From contig PLJN01000148.1 in assembly GCA_003140235.1 (NCBI GenBank), positions 1-54,224 on the forward strand: DNA of 54,224 nt, written 5' to 3'. Shown here in pieces: positions 1 to 8,511 of this stretch (positions within the stretch are counted from its first letter, which is position 1; every line of letters starts with the position of its first letter). The position numbers and the translations under genes were made by a program. Origin of the DNA: Acidobacteriaceae bacterium. GTDB taxonomy: Bacteria; Acidobacteriota; Terriglobia; Terriglobales; Acidobacteriaceae. Below the pieces are notes generated by a model, which made no database searches, had not been told where the DNA came from, and saw only the letters and a list, made by a program, of their open reading frames with translations.

Positions 1-483
1 CGCGTGCCCGACCCGCGCGACGCTGAGGACATTCTGCAGGACGTCTTCTACAAGCTGGTAGAGGCGAACCGCCTGCTGATGCCGATCGAGCACGTCACGG
101 GCTGGCTGTTTCGCGTGGCGCGTAACCGGATCACCGACCTCTTCCGCAAGAAGAAGCCGGAGAGCTTCAGTGACACAGCGCTGGAAGACGACGAAGGCGG
201 CGAGCTGCTGCAGATCGAAGACCTGCTGCCTTCGCCCGATGCCGGACCGGACGCGCTCTACGTCCGCAACGTGCTTCTTGATGAACTGGAACTCGCGATC
301 GACGAACTGCCTGACGAGCAGCGCGAAGTGTTCGTCGCTCACGAACTGGAAGGACGCAGCTTCAAGGAGATGGCCGCCGAGACCGGCGTGAGCGTGAATA
401 CGCTGCTCTCGCGCAAGCGCTACGCGATGCTGCATCTGCGTGAACGTTTGCAAAGCATTTACGACGAATTTACGAAAACATGA
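1..483 (+). CDS. ECF-type RNA polymerase sigma factor, 5' end cut off by the window
   Basis: Sigma-70 family factor of the extracytoplasmic-function type, which would direct RNA polymerase to a small stress regulon. The frame is open from the first base and the visible part is shorter than usual for the family (about 170-200 residues), so the GTG at base 4 is probably internal. Counting from it, region 2 is seen at about residues 5-50 (DAEDILQDVFYKL, then WLFRVARNRITDLFRKK), an acidic linker at 60-85, and region 4 with its helix-turn-helix at about 97-150 (FKEMAAETGVSVNTLLSRKR). The next gene starts 10 bases after the stop and is probably co-transcribed. It is a small membrane protein and not a recognisable zinc-finger anti-sigma factor, so the signal that controls this sigma factor is not visible. 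Confidence 0.9.
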   Translation, partial: RVPDPRDAEDILQDVFYKLVEANRLLMPIEHVTGWLFRVARNRITDLFRKKKPESFSDTALEDDEGGELLQIEDLLPSPDAGPDALYVRNVLLDELELAIDELPDEQREVFVAHELEGRSFKEMAAETGVSVNTLLSRKRYAMLHLRERLQSIYDEFTKT

Positions 484-493
484 GGAACTGAAT

Positions 494-856
494 ATGAGCA
501 TGGGTAGAAAAAAGAGATTGTTTTGGATAGCTCCGGCGGCGATTCTGGGGATAGCAGTCTTTATCTTCATCGGCGGGGAAATCGTGATGCGCCTGTGGAA
601 TTGGCTGCTGCCGTCGCTCTTCGGCTGGCACAGGATTACCTTCTGGCAAGGCTTTGGAATGCTGGCGCTGTGCCGGATCCTCTTCGGCGGATCGGGATGG
701 CACCGTTCCGGCCGTTCCAATCTCCGCCGCCGCATTGACGAACGCCGGGCCGAGCGCTGGGAGAAGATGACCCCTGAAGAGCGGGAAAAATTCCGGCAAG
801 GCTGGCGCGGACGATGCGGCTTCGGCCCATCCAGCGCCGAAAGCAAGGAGCAATGA
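494..856 (+). CDS. Small membrane protein encoded directly after the ECF sigma factor
   Basis: 120-residue protein of unknown function. I chose the ATG at 494 because GAGGAA lies a few bases upstream; an upstream in-frame start would overlap the sigma gene. Residues 10-30 form a clear membrane segment and about 48-65 a second hydrophobic stretch. The rest is strongly basic and ends with MTPEEREKFRQGWRGR, a phrase reminiscent of the charged helices in CpxP/Spy-like and related small stress proteins, though no LTxxQ motif is present. The 10-base gap to the sigma gene suggests one operon, so it may sense the inducing condition or restrain the sigma factor at the membrane. That role is inference from position only. 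Confidence 0.65.
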   Translation: MSMGRKKRLFWIAPAAILGIAVFIFIGGEIVMRLWNWLLPSLFGWHRITFWQGFGMLALCRILFGGSGWHRSGRSNLRRRIDERRAERWEKMTPEEREKFRQGWRGRCGFGPSSAESKEQ

Positions 857-920
857 AGCCAGGTCGAGTCTGCGGGCGGCATGCACTGGCTGTTGCCGCC
901 TTTCTCTGGAGGAGCATTTT

Positions 921-1889
921 ATGAAAGCGATTGTGTGTACACACTACGGACCACCGGATCAGCTGCAGTTCACGGAAGTCACAAAACCTGTTCCCAAGGA
1001 CGATGAAGTCCTGATAAAAATTCACGCGGCTTCCGTCAATCCAGTGGACCGGTTCTTCCGGGGTACGCCACTCTTCATTCGCATGCTGACTGGTCTGCGC
1101 AAACCCAAGGACCCACGAGTAGGCGCGGATGTGTCCGGCCAGGTCGAAGCGGTTGGCAGGAACATGACCCAGTTCAAACCAGGCGATGAGGTTTTCGGCT
1201 TGTGCCGTGGGGCCTTTGCCGAGTATGGATGCGCTCGTGAAAATAAATTGGCGCTCAAGCCGGCCAACATATCGTTCGAGAACGCAGCCGCCGTACCGGT
1301 TGCGGCAATCACGGGCCTTCAGGGTCTCCGTGACAAGGGACAGATACAGCAAGGCCAAAAGGTCCTAGTGGATGGCGCGTCCGGGGGTGTGGGTACGTTC
1401 GCCGTCCAGATTGCCAAATCGTTCGGTGCTGAAGTCACCGCGGTGTGCAGCACGAAAAAGATGGATACGGCGCGATCATTGGGCGCCGACCATGTGATTG
1501 ACTATACGCGTGAGGATTTCACGCAGAGCGGGCAGCGTTACGATCTCATTTTCGCTGCGAACGCGCATCATTCGATTTTCGATTACCGCCGTGCGCTGAA
1601 GCCGAAAGGAATCTATGTCTTCGCCGGAGGCGGCTGGAACCCAATTCTCCAGTCGACGTTACTGGGGCCGTTACTGTCACTCCTGGGGACCAAGAAGATG
1701 CGTTTCGTTATGGCGAAGATAAACCAGAAAGATTTGATTGTTCTGAAGGATCTTATTGAAACCGGAAAAGTTGCACCCATCATAGACAGACGGTACTCGT
1801 TACGCGGCGTGGCGGAAGCTTTCCTCTATCTTGAGGAAGGGCATGCGCAAGGGAAAATCGTAATAACCGTTGAACATGGTGACGCCTGA
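921..1889 (+). CDS. Zinc-independent medium-chain dehydrogenase/reductase (quinone oxidoreductase type)
   Basis: 322 residues, a full-length MDR-family NAD(P)H-dependent oxidoreductase. The N-terminal GroES-like half is at about residues 1-125 and the Rossmann half follows, with the nucleotide-binding turn GASGGVG at 152-158. The catalytic and structural zinc ligands of true alcohol dehydrogenases are absent, which places it with quinone oxidoreductases and enoyl reductases. The substrate cannot be read from sequence. The start has a strong site (GGAGGAG, 7 bases before the ATG). It stands alone, 64 bases after the small membrane protein and convergent with the gene at 1959-2219. Confidence 0.9.
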   Translation: MKAIVCTHYGPPDQLQFTEVTKPVPKDDEVLIKIHAASVNPVDRFFRGTPLFIRMLTGLRKPKDPRVGADVSGQVEAVGRNMTQFKPGDEVFGLCRGAFAEYGCARENKLALKPANISFENAAAVPVAAITGLQGLRDKGQIQQGQKVLVDGASGGVGTFAVQIAKSFGAEVTAVCSTKKMDTARSLGADHVIDYTREDFTQSGQRYDLIFAANAHHSIFDYRRALKPKGIYVFAGGGWNPILQSTLLGPLLSLLGTKKMRFVMAKINQKDLIVLKDLIETGKVAPIIDRRYSLRGVAEAFLYLEEGHAQGKIVITVEHGDA

Positions 1890-1958
1890 GAGAGCGGGGA
1901 AAACAAGTGCGGCCACCCGCTGATCGGGCCTCCTGACTCCTTCCCCATGGAACCCAAA

Positions 1959-2219
1959 TCAGATTTCAGGAAAATGGATCTTCAGCCTATAGCAAACGTA
2001 GATAATCGCGATCGCTCCCAGTGTGGAGAAAATGAGGCCGGCAGGATGATACCGGTCATTTTTGGGGCGGAACAGCATATGGGTCACACAGCCGCCGATG
2101 ATCGATCCAATGATGCCTACCACGATCGTCCAGAAGAGCGTCATGTGTACGTGCATCACCGATTTCGCGATAACCCCCGAGATGAGCCCAATCAGAACGT
2201 ACCATATCAAGTGAAACAT
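1959..2219 (-). CDS. GlsB/YeaQ/YmgE family small membrane protein
   Basis: 86-residue, almost wholly hydrophobic protein with three predicted membrane segments (about residues 2-20, 28-48 and 62-78). The glycine-rich pattern (LIGLISGVIAK, VGIIGSIIGG) is that of the transglycosylase-associated/GlsB family, named after genes near stress operons. Biochemical function is not established for the family despite its older name. A GGAGG site lies 7 bases before the ATG. The gene is monocistronic: the next minus-strand gene upstream begins far away, and downstream it converges with the oxidoreductase. Confidence 0.8.
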   Translation of the reverse strand: MFHLIWYVLIGLISGVIAKSVMHVHMTLFWTIVVGIIGSIIGGCVTHMLFRPKNDRYHPAGLIFSTLGAIAIIYVCYRLKIHFPEI

Positions 2220-2279
2220 GCGTTTGCCTCCAGCCTTTGGCTTTAGAATTCTGCCTGCATTTTCTCTGTTAACGACAAC

Positions 2280-4640
2280 CTATTGCGGTGGCGGTTTCTC
2301 CTCCCGCTTTTTCTCGTCCTGCTGTTTTTGTTTCTCGCGGTCTTTCTCTGCCTGCGTCTGCTGCGGATTCGGTTGGTTTTTAGGCGGCGTTGGTTCCGCT
2401 TTGGCTGGTGGCGGAGGTTCGGACCCTGACCTGCGGTCAGTCGGTTGAGCGGACGGCGCCGGAGATTCGGACGGCTGTGCTCTGCGGTTGGCTGGCTCCG
2501 GAGACTTGTTGGGATTGTCGGGCGCTGTCGCCGGACGATTGTCACGTGATGGCGGCGGCTTGTTGGCCGGTTCGCCATTTACAGGATTGCCCTGTTTGTT
2601 AGGGGCTGCATTCCCAGGCTGGCTGTTCGCTGGTCGCCCGGAGTTATCCACGCCGGGACGATTCGGTGGCCCTTGCGAGTTGTTGGTACGGTCTTGCGCC
2701 GGCGGACGGTTATCACGCGGCGTCATTGGCTTGATGGCCGGTTCTTCCTTTGGAGGTGGAGGATTCTCCGGCTTGTTGATTGTGGTGTTCGCAGGCGGAC
2801 TATTCACCGGACGCCCCGGGTTCTCCTGGGCGGGACGGATTCCCGCGGGCGGATTCTGTTGCACCGTACCAGGACGGTCGCCACGCGCGGGCGTTGCTTG
2901 AGGCGGCGTGTTGGGCGGCGCATTCGCTGCAGGGACATTGGCGGGTTTGTTCGTGGGCAGGGGGCCAGGTTGTCCGATGGCCGGTTGTCCCGGCTGCCTT
3001 ACAGGCGGTCCGCTTGCGGGTTGTCCGGGCGTGGCAGCTACCGGAGGAGTTGTGTTCGGTGTGCCCGGTTTCCCCGGAGGCGCCTGCTTCACCATCGGGC
3101 GCGGGGCTTCAGCGGCCGGCGGACGCAAAGTCTCGACTTCATGTTTTACCAGCGGCTCTCCCGGATGAGCAGCGAGCGCCTGTTGCTGCCGGGCAAAAGG
3201 CACAGGCGGCGCAGGTGGAGGCGCTTTGGCTACAACAGTACGATTGATGACTGCCGCCGGCGGTTGCGCTACCCGAGTCGCACCCGCGCCGGAAGCTCCC
3301 AGAACGCTGTTCTTCGTCGGGGCCACTTCGGCGCGCGACGTCACAGGCGCTGCGGCGATTTGCTGTGCGTTTACAACCACGGCAACTTTGGCCACCGGAC
3401 GGCCTCCGGTAAAGGCGTCCTGCGGGACCGCAGTCACTCCGCCGCGCACGTTTTTGTTTGCGTACGTAATGTTTGTCGTGTTGTTGGTGACATGGCTGTT
3501 GTAGACATTGGTGACCATCGTGACACTGACAGTCGTGTTGCTGACGTTCACGCGGTCGACATAGGCGCGGCTGGTCCGATATCCGGGCACATAGACTTCG
3601 CGGGGACCGAGCGGGAACCATCCTACATTCGCGCCGAAACCACCGCCGCCTCGTGAATCCGACCTGCCACCAATAAACACCACCAGCGCGGGCGCATACA
3701 CGGGCCGGACTTCCCGCGGTCCAGGCACCCAGCCCCAGCTTCCGCCCACGGTTACCCAGCGTCCGTAGTGAAACGGCGCGTAACCCCACGGTGCATCATC
3801 CACCCAGGTCCAGCCCCACGGAGAAATCCACGCCCAATGGCCTTCGCGATACGGCGCCCAATCGGCGGAAACTCTAGTAGGAACCCAGACATTTCCGTAA
3901 TTGGGGTCCGCGCGCCAGGAACCGTAGTCGTCAAGGTCCTGATAGCCGACCACGTCGGCCGAAACGTAGCGGGCCGATTGCGACCGGTCATCATGACGGT
4001 CGCGGCCTTCGCCCCAGTTGTCAAAGTCGTCGTTGTTGCCCGCACCGTAAATATCCGCGTAGAGTCGGTCCGTGCCCGTGAACTTGCCGCTCTGCCCGGA
4101 ACGAACGGTATAGGTCTCGCCACCGCCGGTGGCTTCGCCTTCGCCGTTGCGCACCATCACGAATGTAGAGTTGCCATCTTCGCTGGCCTGAATGCGGTAC
4201 TGGCCGGCGCGCAAAATGGAAAACGCTTGGTTCGGCGTGTCCACTTCAAAAATTTCGTCGCGGTCAAGCCGCTGCACGCGAATGCTGAGAGATCCTTCCG
4301 TGAGTTCGATCTGCACAGTGCGATCGTCCAGGTTGAGGAACGAAAAGCCCGTGTTGCTGTCCAGCCGGATGGTCGCCGAGCCAGTATGCAATTCAGCACG
4401 CGCCCCGCGGTCCGTCCACAACCGGTCGCCGGTCGTGAGAGGGCGGTTGGGGACCGCGTCCACCCAATCCGGTTCGCCCGCAGGCTGGAAAGAAACGGCG
4501 CCTTGAATGTAGTTCAACCGTGCCACGCGGGCCGGTGGATCATCATCCTGAGCGGCGGCTTTTGGCGAAGCAAACGCAAGCAGCGCAACGGCGAACAGCG
4601 CGGTCATCCAACCCAGCCTGGTCTTTAGTTTTGTATTCAT
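2280..4640 (-). CDS. Secreted FecR-domain / YXWGXW (DUF6600-like) protein with long proline-rich tail
   Basis: 786 residues. A Sec signal peptide occupies about residues 1-30 (cleavage near AAA-QDD). A FecR-like beta domain covers about 38-160 (LNYIQGAVSFQPAGEPDW, then LTTGDRLWTDRGARAEL). Residues 225-310 carry the tryptophan-rich repeats of the YXWGXW/DUF6600 type (HWAWISPWGWTWVDDAPWGY). From about 470 to the end it is low-complexity, rich in Pro, Asn, Gln and Ala, ending in a charged E/K/Q run. Such proteins are common in acidobacteria and are presumably exported to the periplasm or surface; the tail could span peptidoglycan. No FecA/FecI partner is adjacent, so FecR-style signalling is not supported. 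Its start lacks a strong ribosome-binding site (purine run GAGAGAGAG only). Confidence 0.8.
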   Translation of the reverse strand: MNTKLKTRLGWMTALFAVALLAFASPKAAAQDDDPPARVARLNYIQGAVSFQPAGEPDWVDAVPNRPLTTGDRLWTDRGARAELHTGSATIRLDSNTGFSFLNLDDRTVQIELTEGSLSIRVQRLDRDEIFEVDTPNQAFSILRAGQYRIQASEDGNSTFVMVRNGEGEATGGGETYTVRSGQSGKFTGTDRLYADIYGAGNNDDFDNWGEGRDRHDDRSQSARYVSADVVGYQDLDDYGSWRADPNYGNVWVPTRVSADWAPYREGHWAWISPWGWTWVDDAPWGYAPFHYGRWVTVGGSWGWVPGPREVRPVYAPALVVFIGGRSDSRGGGGFGANVGWFPLGPREVYVPGYRTSRAYVDRVNVSNTTVSVTMVTNVYNSHVTNNTTNITYANKNVRGGVTAVPQDAFTGGRPVAKVAVVVNAQQIAAAPVTSRAEVAPTKNSVLGASGAGATRVAQPPAAVINRTVVAKAPPPAPPVPFARQQQALAAHPGEPLVKHEVETLRPPAAEAPRPMVKQAPPGKPGTPNTTPPVAATPGQPASGPPVRQPGQPAIGQPGPLPTNKPANVPAANAPPNTPPQATPARGDRPGTVQQNPPAGIRPAQENPGRPVNSPPANTTINKPENPPPPKEEPAIKPMTPRDNRPPAQDRTNNSQGPPNRPGVDNSGRPANSQPGNAAPNKQGNPVNGEPANKPPPSRDNRPATAPDNPNKSPEPANRRAQPSESPAPSAQPTDRRSGSEPPPPAKAEPTPPKNQPNPQQTQAEKDREKQKQQDEKKREEKPPPQ

Positions 4641-4845
4641 AGAGGTGGCTCTCTCTCTTCATTTTCTTCAATTATTGGAATCCGGTTCTCGGAAAACGGT
4701 TGTTCGGGCCTGCAAGTGCGCTTCACGGAGAATAAGTCAACGGTATCAACCGGGAGTTGGGCCGTCTGGTCAAAAGGGCTCATCTCAAAAGCCGAAGGAA
4801 CAAGAGCTCTCCGGGTATGCTAAAAATGGCAGTAAGCGTTCCCCG

Positions 4846-7200
4846 TCAGCGCGGCGGCGGCCGGTTTGCAACTTCGTGGAACTCGGTCAAAGAAGTGTCT
4901 GGCGATTGCAGCGCCGGGCCCTCCGGCTGCCCAGCCGGAACTTCAATCGCAGGGCCTTTCAGATAGGCGTTAATCCTGTCTTCCATGTCTGCTGGGAACT
5001 TGGGTGCGGGGCCTGTGAGCTTTTCCCGATACACGCTGAGCATGATTTGCCTGAATATCGGGAGTGCAACGCGGGCGCCACTTTCATTTGGACCGAGGGA
5101 GTGATTGTCATCAAAGCCTATGCGGACGGCGATGGTGATTCCGTCAGGACCAAAAGTGGATCCGACAAACAGCGCATCTTTGAAGTTATTGGTGGTCCCT
5201 GTTTTTCCCATTACGGCAATCGGAAAGCTGCTTGAGTCAAGAGAGTGGGCCGTACCACTGGGCATGCGCACCACACTGCGCAGCCCTTCCTGAATGAGCA
5301 AGAGCGCTCCATCATCCATAGACACTGCATAGTCATCGAGTTCGGTGGCAACCACCTCGCCCGAATTGCGGACAATCTGCCGGATGATGTGAGGGCGCGC
5401 CCGCCTGCCGGACGCTATGGTACGGTACGCATTCGCCAGTTCAAGTAAATTCACTTCGGAGGCGCCTAAGGCAGTCGTAGAGTACGGACGCAACGGTGTG
5501 TTGACACCCAGACTGCGTGCTGTTTGCAGGACACTCTCGATCCCCACCTGCTCGGTGAGCCAAATGGCGACCGCGTTTCTGGATTCCGCAAGCGCCTCGC
5601 GGAGAGGGATCATGCCTTTGAAACGACCGTCGTAGTTGGAGATCGATTTGGTATTTCGCCCGTCGGCAACACTGATGGGCTGGTCGGGAACGATGGTTTC
5701 GAGGGTGAACGGCCCTCGCTGAAAAGCAGCGAGATACACAAACGGCTTCATGGCCGATCCAGGCTGCCGCAGCGATTGCGTAGCGCGATTAAAATCGCCG
5801 TAAGAGGCGGCGCGCTGGTTATAGAACTGCCGGCCGCCCGTCTCAGCGAGAATGCTGCCATCGCTGTTTCTCAGGACCACGATCGACCCCTGAATCATTC
5901 CCTTGGCTTTCGGATGTCGCTTCTCATATGCCTCAAGGCCACGCTCCAGCGCCTGGCTGACAATGCGCTGTACCCGGGCATCCGCCGTGGCGTAAACCTG
6001 TATCCTTCCCTGAAAGAGGTCTTCAACGCTTACGCTTCCATGTCCGACCCGGAGTTCGTCTAGAGCGCTATCCACTACTGCCGGCGCCTGCAGTGCATTA
6101 TCTTTCCGCACTTCGTCAGGGTGTGCTGTCACCCACTGGATGGGGCGTTGTCCCGCTGCGTGGGCGGCGTCTTGAGATAAAAAACCGTGCTTCGCCATGA
6201 GCATCAGGATCTGGTTTCTGCGATGCAAATTTCTCGTTTCGTTTTTGGCGCAAGGCGCGTACGTGAGAGGGGATTTGGGAATCCCCGCCAATAGAGCGGC
6301 GTTGGCGGCATCGTCTATGGTGAAGGTGCTGAGGGGACGTCCAAAATAGTATTCGGCAGCAGTCGCAAATCCGTACTGCCCGTTTCCCATGTAGACGAAG
6401 CTGGCGTATCGCGCGAGGATTTCTTCCTTGGCCCGGCGTTTTGAGCCAAAACGCCTGGTCATCTCTTCTTCCACCCAAACCGCTAAGCGGATTTCTTCGA
6501 CTTTTCGGTCCAGCTTCTTTGCACTGCGCGCGCCGATCAGGTATGACAGCACGCCCGGCCGGAGCTGATTACTGTTTTCTTTTTCGGTAAGATCGCGCAA
6601 AAAATAGCCGCGCACGATCTGCTGCGTGATGGTCGACCCACCCTGCCGGAACATGACCAGGCTTTCAGCCTTGTCTTCACGTCCTATCCGTACCATACGG
6701 TTCAGGACGGTGCCGACCCTGACTTTTCCCACGACTCGAGGAATTGTGGAATAGTCCACTCCATTGTGGGAGAAAAAATTCTTGTCCTCAGCAGCGAGAA
6801 TTGCGTCACGAACAACGGCTGGGATTTCCTCATACCGCGTAATGCGCCGGTGCTCTTTTGACATCTCCGCCAACGGCTGGCCGTTGAGGTCATAGACATG
6901 ACCAATGCTTGCAAACTCAAATCCAGCGAACTGCTCAATGTCGGGCAGGTTGGTTCGATCAAAATAAATGTAGTGGAGTGCGAGTGTGAGGAAAACGACT
7001 GCCGTGACGGTTATACAAATCACGAACACAGAAACTGTGACGAGGAGCGTACGGACGGCAAGAGGGAGCCCGCGGAAATATTTCAGGAACGACCGCAAGC
7101 GCGCCCGCCAGATTCGCGGAGGCACAGCGAGAACGGTAAAGGCCCGCAGAAAGGGCCGCACGAACAACCGGGATAGAAGCATGCGTACTTGAAGATTCAT
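4846..7200 (-). CDS. Class A penicillin-binding protein (bifunctional transglycosylase/transpeptidase)
   Basis: 784 residues from the ATG at 7200, chosen because GAGGAA lies about 12 bases upstream; a longer frame starts at 7308 without any such site. It polymerises lipid II and cross-links peptidoglycan on the outer face of the inner membrane. Basic cytoplasmic N-terminus, membrane anchor at about 50-76, GT51 domain at about 100-360 with the catalytic glutamate in AEDKNFFSHNG (E138) and GGSTITQQ at 187-194. The transpeptidase domain has SAMK (482-485, nucleophile Ser482), SRN (540-542) and KTGT (666-669). The transglycosylase part carries extra sequence around 160-180 and 205-228 compared with typical PBP1A. 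The C-terminus is short and lacks an added domain. Confidence 0.93.
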   Translation of the reverse strand: MNLQVRMLLSRLFVRPFLRAFTVLAVPPRIWRARLRSFLKYFRGLPLAVRTLLVTVSVFVICITVTAVVFLTLALHYIYFDRTNLPDIEQFAGFEFASIGHVYDLNGQPLAEMSKEHRRITRYEEIPAVVRDAILAAEDKNFFSHNGVDYSTIPRVVGKVRVGTVLNRMVRIGREDKAESLVMFRQGGSTITQQIVRGYFLRDLTEKENSNQLRPGVLSYLIGARSAKKLDRKVEEIRLAVWVEEEMTRRFGSKRRAKEEILARYASFVYMGNGQYGFATAAEYYFGRPLSTFTIDDAANAALLAGIPKSPLTYAPCAKNETRNLHRRNQILMLMAKHGFLSQDAAHAAGQRPIQWVTAHPDEVRKDNALQAPAVVDSALDELRVGHGSVSVEDLFQGRIQVYATADARVQRIVSQALERGLEAYEKRHPKAKGMIQGSIVVLRNSDGSILAETGGRQFYNQRAASYGDFNRATQSLRQPGSAMKPFVYLAAFQRGPFTLETIVPDQPISVADGRNTKSISNYDGRFKGMIPLREALAESRNAVAIWLTEQVGIESVLQTARSLGVNTPLRPYSTTALGASEVNLLELANAYRTIASGRRARPHIIRQIVRNSGEVVATELDDYAVSMDDGALLLIQEGLRSVVRMPSGTAHSLDSSSFPIAVMGKTGTTNNFKDALFVGSTFGPDGITIAVRIGFDDNHSLGPNESGARVALPIFRQIMLSVYREKLTGPAPKFPADMEDRINAYLKGPAIEVPAGQPEGPALQSPDTSLTEFHEVANRPPPR

Positions 7201-7563
7201 GGTTGCGCGTGGTTCCTCGGCAAATGCCCTGCCGGGTGATCCAGATTGCCGTAAAATCTCAGGACTGTTTCTCGGGAACAACCCTGGGGTTGTGATTGGG
7301 AAGGCCATCGCACATTTCGCGAGACGGCTGGGTTTTCAAATACTTTACTGTCAGCTCAGAGCTTAGCAACTGGGAACGCTGCCTTCTGGTCAATAGCGCT
7401 CTACGTCAGCCAGAATCGCCCAGAACCAGCAGATTGCCATCTACCGCTGCGGCCTGTGTGACCAAATATCGGAATGTGTTCCTTTCCGCACAGAAACACT
7501 TTCTTCAGGTGGCTAAGATTTGGGCTGGGCCATTTGCTCTTGGTCCGAACTTAGGAGAAAACA
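7201..7563. other. Intergenic stretch between divergent PBP and metallothionein genes
   Basis: 363 bases with no supported gene. It must hold the promoters of the leftward PBP gene and the rightward metallothionein gene, but I see no convincing -35/-10 pair, operator palindrome or stable hairpin. The only clear element is the ribosome-binding site TTAGGAGAAAACA just before 7564. Confidence 0.5.
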
Positions 7564-7722
7564 ATGACCGCTACCAAACCCGAGAAATGTGCTCACCCAG
7601 TTTGTTCGTGCGAGACAACAGCGGACAAGTATTGCAGCCCCGAGTGCGAGGCAACAGCGAAAAACCTCGACATCGCGTGCGGATGCAAACACACAGAATG
7701 CAAAGGCAACAGCACGCACTAG
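7564..7722 (+). CDS. Bacterial metallothionein (SmtA/BmtA-like)
   Basis: 52-residue cysteine-rich protein. Eight cysteines (residues 9, 14, 16, 24, 28, 39, 41, 46) and histidines at 11, 43 and 52 follow the order of the prokaryotic metallothionein family: CAHPVCSC, then YCSPECEA, then CGCKHTECKG. Members bind Zn, Cd or Cu in a thiolate cluster in the cytoplasm. The AGGAG site 7 bases before the ATG supports translation. No SmtB/ArsR-type repressor is adjacent, so metal control is not shown. The next gene, a BON lipoprotein, starts 67 bases downstream and may share the transcript. Confidence 0.88.
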   Translation: MTATKPEKCAHPVCSCETTADKYCSPECEATAKNLDIACGCKHTECKGNSTH

Positions 7723-7789
7723 CCATCGCGAAATTACCACTTGAGAGTCCGCTTCGAATTCATCAAGAGAGAAACAGCAAGGGAGAAAC

Positions 7790-8335
7790 ATGAAAAAGCT
7801 TAGTTTGTCAGTAGTCGTACTCGCGTTGTTCGTCGTGGGGATTCTGGCCGGTTGCTCGGACACAGCGAAGTCACCCGACGTTGCCGACAGTATTCGCAAG
7901 TCGCTCGATCAAGCGGGCCTTAAGAACGTCTCCGTGAGTCAGGACCGCGACAAAGGCGTCGTGACCCTTGGCGGACAAGTCGCCAGTGACAACGACAAGT
8001 TCCAGGCCGAAACCGTTGCCAAATCCTACGCTGGCGGCCAGGTTGTTGCGAACCAGATTGCCGTGGTCCCCAAAGGCGCAGAAAAAGATGCCAAGGCGAT
8101 GAATTCCGATCTGGACCAGGGCATCGAAAAGAACCTGGACGCTGCGCTGATCCAAAACAGCATGCACGACAATGTGAGATACGCGGTGAAGAGCGGTGTC
8201 GTCACGCTGACGGGCGAAGTGAACTCGCAATCCAATCGCGACCGTGCCCAGGACGTGGCCACCAGAGTTCCCAACGTGCAGCAGGTCGTGAATGCTCTGC
8301 AGGTTAAGAACCAGAAAGCCAGTTCTTCGCAGTAA
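7790..8335 (+). CDS. Lipoprotein with two BON domains
   Basis: 181 residues. A lipoprotein signal peptide ends in the lipobox LAGC with the lipidated cysteine at 22. Two BON domains follow, at about residues 29-94 and 107-173; each has the hallmark G-V-V-T-L-x-G-x-V strand (GVVTLGGQV and GVVTLTGEV). OsmY and related BON proteins bind phospholipid and protect the envelope under osmotic or other stress, so the expected place is the periplasmic face of the outer membrane. AGGGAGA lies just before the ATG. The metallothionein immediately upstream suggests a common stress theme, but no regulator is seen. Confidence 0.88.
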   Translation: MKKLSLSVVVLALFVVGILAGCSDTAKSPDVADSIRKSLDQAGLKNVSVSQDRDKGVVTLGGQVASDNDKFQAETVAKSYAGGQVVANQIAVVPKGAEKDAKAMNSDLDQGIEKNLDAALIQNSMHDNVRYAVKSGVVTLTGEVNSQSNRDRAQDVATRVPNVQQVVNALQVKNQKASSSQ

Positions 8336-8351
8336 GAGTTGTGTCAGTGCC

Positions 8352-8396
8352 CTTGTCATTCTGCGCCCCCCAAAGCGGGGGTCTCAGAATGACAAG
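8352..8396. repeat. Perfect 12-bp inverted repeat with GC-rich inner stem after the BON gene
   Basis: CTTGTCATTCTG (8352-8363) is exactly mirrored by CAGAATGACAAG (8385-8396). A second stem inside pairs the C run at 8365-8371 with the G run at 8376-8381, giving a long hairpin 17 bases after the BON stop codon. No U run follows, so a classical intrinsic terminator is doubtful. A dispersed REP-like palindrome or an RNA-stabilising hairpin is equally possible. Confidence 0.75.
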
Positions 8397-8511
8397 TCTT
8401 TGCCAAGATTCACCATCGGTTACCTTCGTATAACCATCTCCTCCAAAACGCCCGTTTATGCAGGCCTACTAGTGTAATAATTTAGACAGCAAGTACTCTC
8501 GGTAGGCGCTG

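Noticed and set aside
1893-1921. Terminator after the oxidoreductase gene
   Set aside because: The 6-base stem AGCGGG/CCCGCT has a 17-base loop and no U run; too weak to call.
2673-3656. Plus-strand frame opposite the FecR-like gene
   Set aside because: Extremely Arg-rich, low complexity, complementary to the Pro-rich tail. Shadow frame.
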